NCBI RefSeq assembly: GCF_023369855.1
Contig: NZ_JAMBPP010000003.1
Span: 1-64,000, forward strand
Length of the DNA: 64,000 nt
Direction: 5' to 3'
DNA from: Actinotalea alkalitolerans
GTDB taxonomy: Bacteria; Actinomycetota; Actinomycetes; Actinomycetales; Cellulomonadaceae
Below, piece after piece: positions 62,931 to 64,000 of this stretch. The translations under genes and the position numbers were made by a program. Below the pieces are notes generated by a model. That model ran no database searches, was not told the DNA's origin, and saw nothing but the letters and a program-made list of their open reading frames with translations. How positions within the stretch are numbered: position 1 is the stretch's first letter; the number at the start of each line of letters is the position of its first letter.

Positions 62931-62954
62931 CGCGCCGTGATCATCACGACGCGC
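62931..62954. terminator. Weak bidirectional terminator candidate
   Basis: CGTGAT-C-ATCACG plus an outer 4-bp GC stem with a two-base bulge lies between the convergent transglutaminase and DUF3040 genes. A 13-base direct repeat (CGGACCTGACCTC, twice) follows to about 63000. Confidence 0.3.
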
Positions 62955-62998
62955 CCTGGTGGCCCGGTGCCCGGACCTGACCTCGCTCGGACCTGACC

Positions 62999-63400
62999 TC
63001 AGCGGTCGCGGTTGTCGCGTCGGTCGTCCCACCGCTGCTCGAGGCGGGTGAAGAGCCCTCCCCGATCCGCGCCGGATCCCGGACGTCCCTTGCTGGGTCG
63101 GACCGACCCGTCCGACCCGACCACACCGGTGGGCCCCGATCCGCGCCGGGGCGGCGAGAAGGCCAGCACCACGCAGACGAACATCAGCACGAAGCCGAGG
63201 ACGCCGAGCCAGGGCAGGCTCGTGGCTGCGCCGACGACGAGCACCGTCAACCCGACCAGCGCACCAGCGCCGGTGAGCAACCACCGACGCACGCTGCTCG
63301 AGGCGCGACCCTGGAAGGTGTTGACGAGCTTGGGGTCGTCAGACGTGAGCTGCTGCTCCATCTGCTCCAGTACGCGCTGCTCGTACTCGGACAGAGGCAT
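62999..63400 (-). CDS. DUF3040 membrane protein
   Basis: Protein of 133 residues typical of actinobacterial DUF3040: MPLSEYEQRVLEQMEQQLTSDDPKL at the N terminus, two membrane helices (about 41-62 and 64-83) and a charged Gly/Arg-rich cytoplasmic tail. ATG 63400 has GGAGG five bases upstream. Genes of this family are usually near the dcw cluster and dinB in actinobacteria, as here. Function is unknown. Confidence 0.9.
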   Translation of the reverse strand: MPLSEYEQRVLEQMEQQLTSDDPKLVNTFQGRASSSVRRWLLTGAGALVGLTVLVVGAATSLPWLGVLGFVLMFVCVVLAFSPPRRGSGPTGVVGSDGSVRPSKGRPGSGADRGGLFTRLEQRWDDRRDNRDR

Positions 63401-63436
63401 CGCTACCTCCGTGCTGCCGTTGGGACGGGGACACTC

Positions 63437-64000
63437 TCAGGATAGGTCCCGCGGGGCGTCCGCGGTAGTTGAGAGGGGGTGGACACTTCCAGAACGTGCG
63501 GGCACCCCCTGGTGTTCCCGCGTCGCGCCACCGATCAGCGCGCCCGGGCGCACAGCGGCAACGCCGAAGCGTTGACGCACCTCGTCCATGACCTGCTCAG
63601 CCCGACGTTGCGTACCGGACGAGTCGTCGACCGCCTCGTCAAGGGTCAGCTGGCGCGCGCCGACCTCGGACAGCCCTTCTGCGCGCACACCCACCAGACG
63701 GACCCGTTGACCACCGAGGTCGGTGCCGGCGAGCAGCTCGCGCGAGGTGAGGTAGAGCTCCCGCGCCACGTCGGTGGGGACGGACAACGTCCGCGAACGG
63801 GTGAGCGTGCGGAAGTCCGCGGCACGCACCTTGATCGCGACGGTGCGTGCCACCAGGCCGCGGGCCCGCAGCTGGCTCGCGCACCGATCGGCCAGCGCGA
63901 GCAGATGCCCCTGGACGAGATCGAGGTCGGCGGTGTCCTCGTCGAAGGTCACCTCGGCGCCGATGCTCTTCTCCTGACGGGCCGGGACGACCGGACGAGG
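63437..64000 (-). CDS. dinB: DNA polymerase IV (DinB), C-terminal part
   Basis: Partial gene; the 5' end is beyond position 64000. The visible 187 residues are the end of the thumb and the little-finger domain of a Y-family translesion polymerase. They start in the characteristic KSIGAEVTFDED segment (just inside the edge) and run through LADRCASQLRARGLVARTVAIKVRAADFRTLTRSRTL and the C-terminal VRLVGVRAEGLSE. The catalytic palm and fingers are not in view. A tail of about 60 residues without a clear beta-clamp motif follows. It lies 36 bases upstream of the DUF3040 gene on the same strand. Confidence 0.9.
   Translation of the reverse strand, partial: PRPVVPARQEKSIGAEVTFDEDTADLDLVQGHLLALADRCASQLRARGLVARTVAIKVRAADFRTLTRSRTLSVPTDVARELYLTSRELLAGTDLGGQRVRLVGVRAEGLSEVGARQLTLDEAVDDSSGTQRRAEQVMDEVRQRFGVAAVRPGALIGGATREHQGVPARSGSVHPLSTTADAPRDLS

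Noticed and set aside
62976-63000. 13-base direct repeat before the DUF3040 stop as an attachment site
   Set aside because: The copies are only three bases apart and no integrase is near; simple duplication is enough.

Overview
The window is one continuous stretch of a very GC-rich actinobacterial chromosome. Gene order, third-position GC bias, frequent GTG starts, 4-base stop/start overlaps, and many genes whose -10 hexamer lies 6-7 bases before the start codon all point to Actinobacteria. The Wag31/SepF/YggT block, a dual-role PriA and a DUF3040 protein agree. A Micrococcales member near Cellulomonas is my best guess, but this rests on gene content only. I see no insertion sequence, prophage, CRISPR array or tRNA gene. 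The window is almost entirely core genome.

Layout. (1) 1-392: promoter and leader of an rRNA operon that runs leftward off the window. (2) 393-11,676, minus strand: an arginine operon argC-J-B-D-F-R-G-H. It continues through a small P-loop kinase and a 3-methyladenine glycosylase into tyrS, mostly through overlapping stop/start codons. (3) 11,749-13,253, plus: quinone oxidoreductase and GNAT acetyltransferase. (4) 13,260-20,277, minus: infC-rpmI-rplT, trmH-like, thpR, pheS-pheT, with a structured infC leader and a small leaderless upstream ORF before pheS. (5) 20,346-23,096, plus: DUF1844 protein, a membrane coiled-coil protein coupled to a lipoprotein serine protease, and a GerW/YtfJ protein. 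(6) 23,150-32,874: histidine genes (hisD, hisC, hisB, unknown, hisH, priA, SseB-like) split by a YgjV-like membrane protein, a lipoprotein hydrolase and a divergent RecQ helicase fused to a phosphoribosyltransferase-like domain. (7) 32,930-37,196: S4 protein, PPOX/F420-type oxidoreductase, dnaE. (8) 37,271-57,893, minus: rluD-like, lspA, DksA-type zinc finger, wag31, yggT, sepF, pgeF, ftsZ, ftsQ, murC, murG, ftsW, murD, mraY, murF, murE, ftsI, ftsL, rsmH, mraZ, the complete division and cell wall cluster. (9) 58,325-62,906, plus: moxR, DUF58 protein, transglutaminase. (10) 62,999-64,000, minus: DUF3040 protein and the C-terminal part of a Y-family DNA polymerase cut by the window edge.

How it fits together. 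The mra/dcw block makes lipid II (MurC-F, MraY, MurG), moves and polymerises it at the septum (FtsW, FtsI, FtsL, FtsQ), and positions the Z ring and polar growth (FtsZ, SepF, Wag31). Its control sites are visible: five MraZ boxes before mraZ, a structured RNA matching the mraW motif before rsmH, a separate leaderless promoter at murE, and an inverted repeat over the ftsZ promoter. The arginine operon carries its own repressor gene argR and an AT-rich candidate ARG box at argC.

The least ordinary items are the RecQ-phosphoribosyltransferase fusion with a 12-bp inverted repeat upstream, the TTT-containing upstream ORF before pheS, the infC leader with an ATC start, the coiled-coil/protease pair, and the interrupted his locus. 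I found no clearly new multi-gene system.
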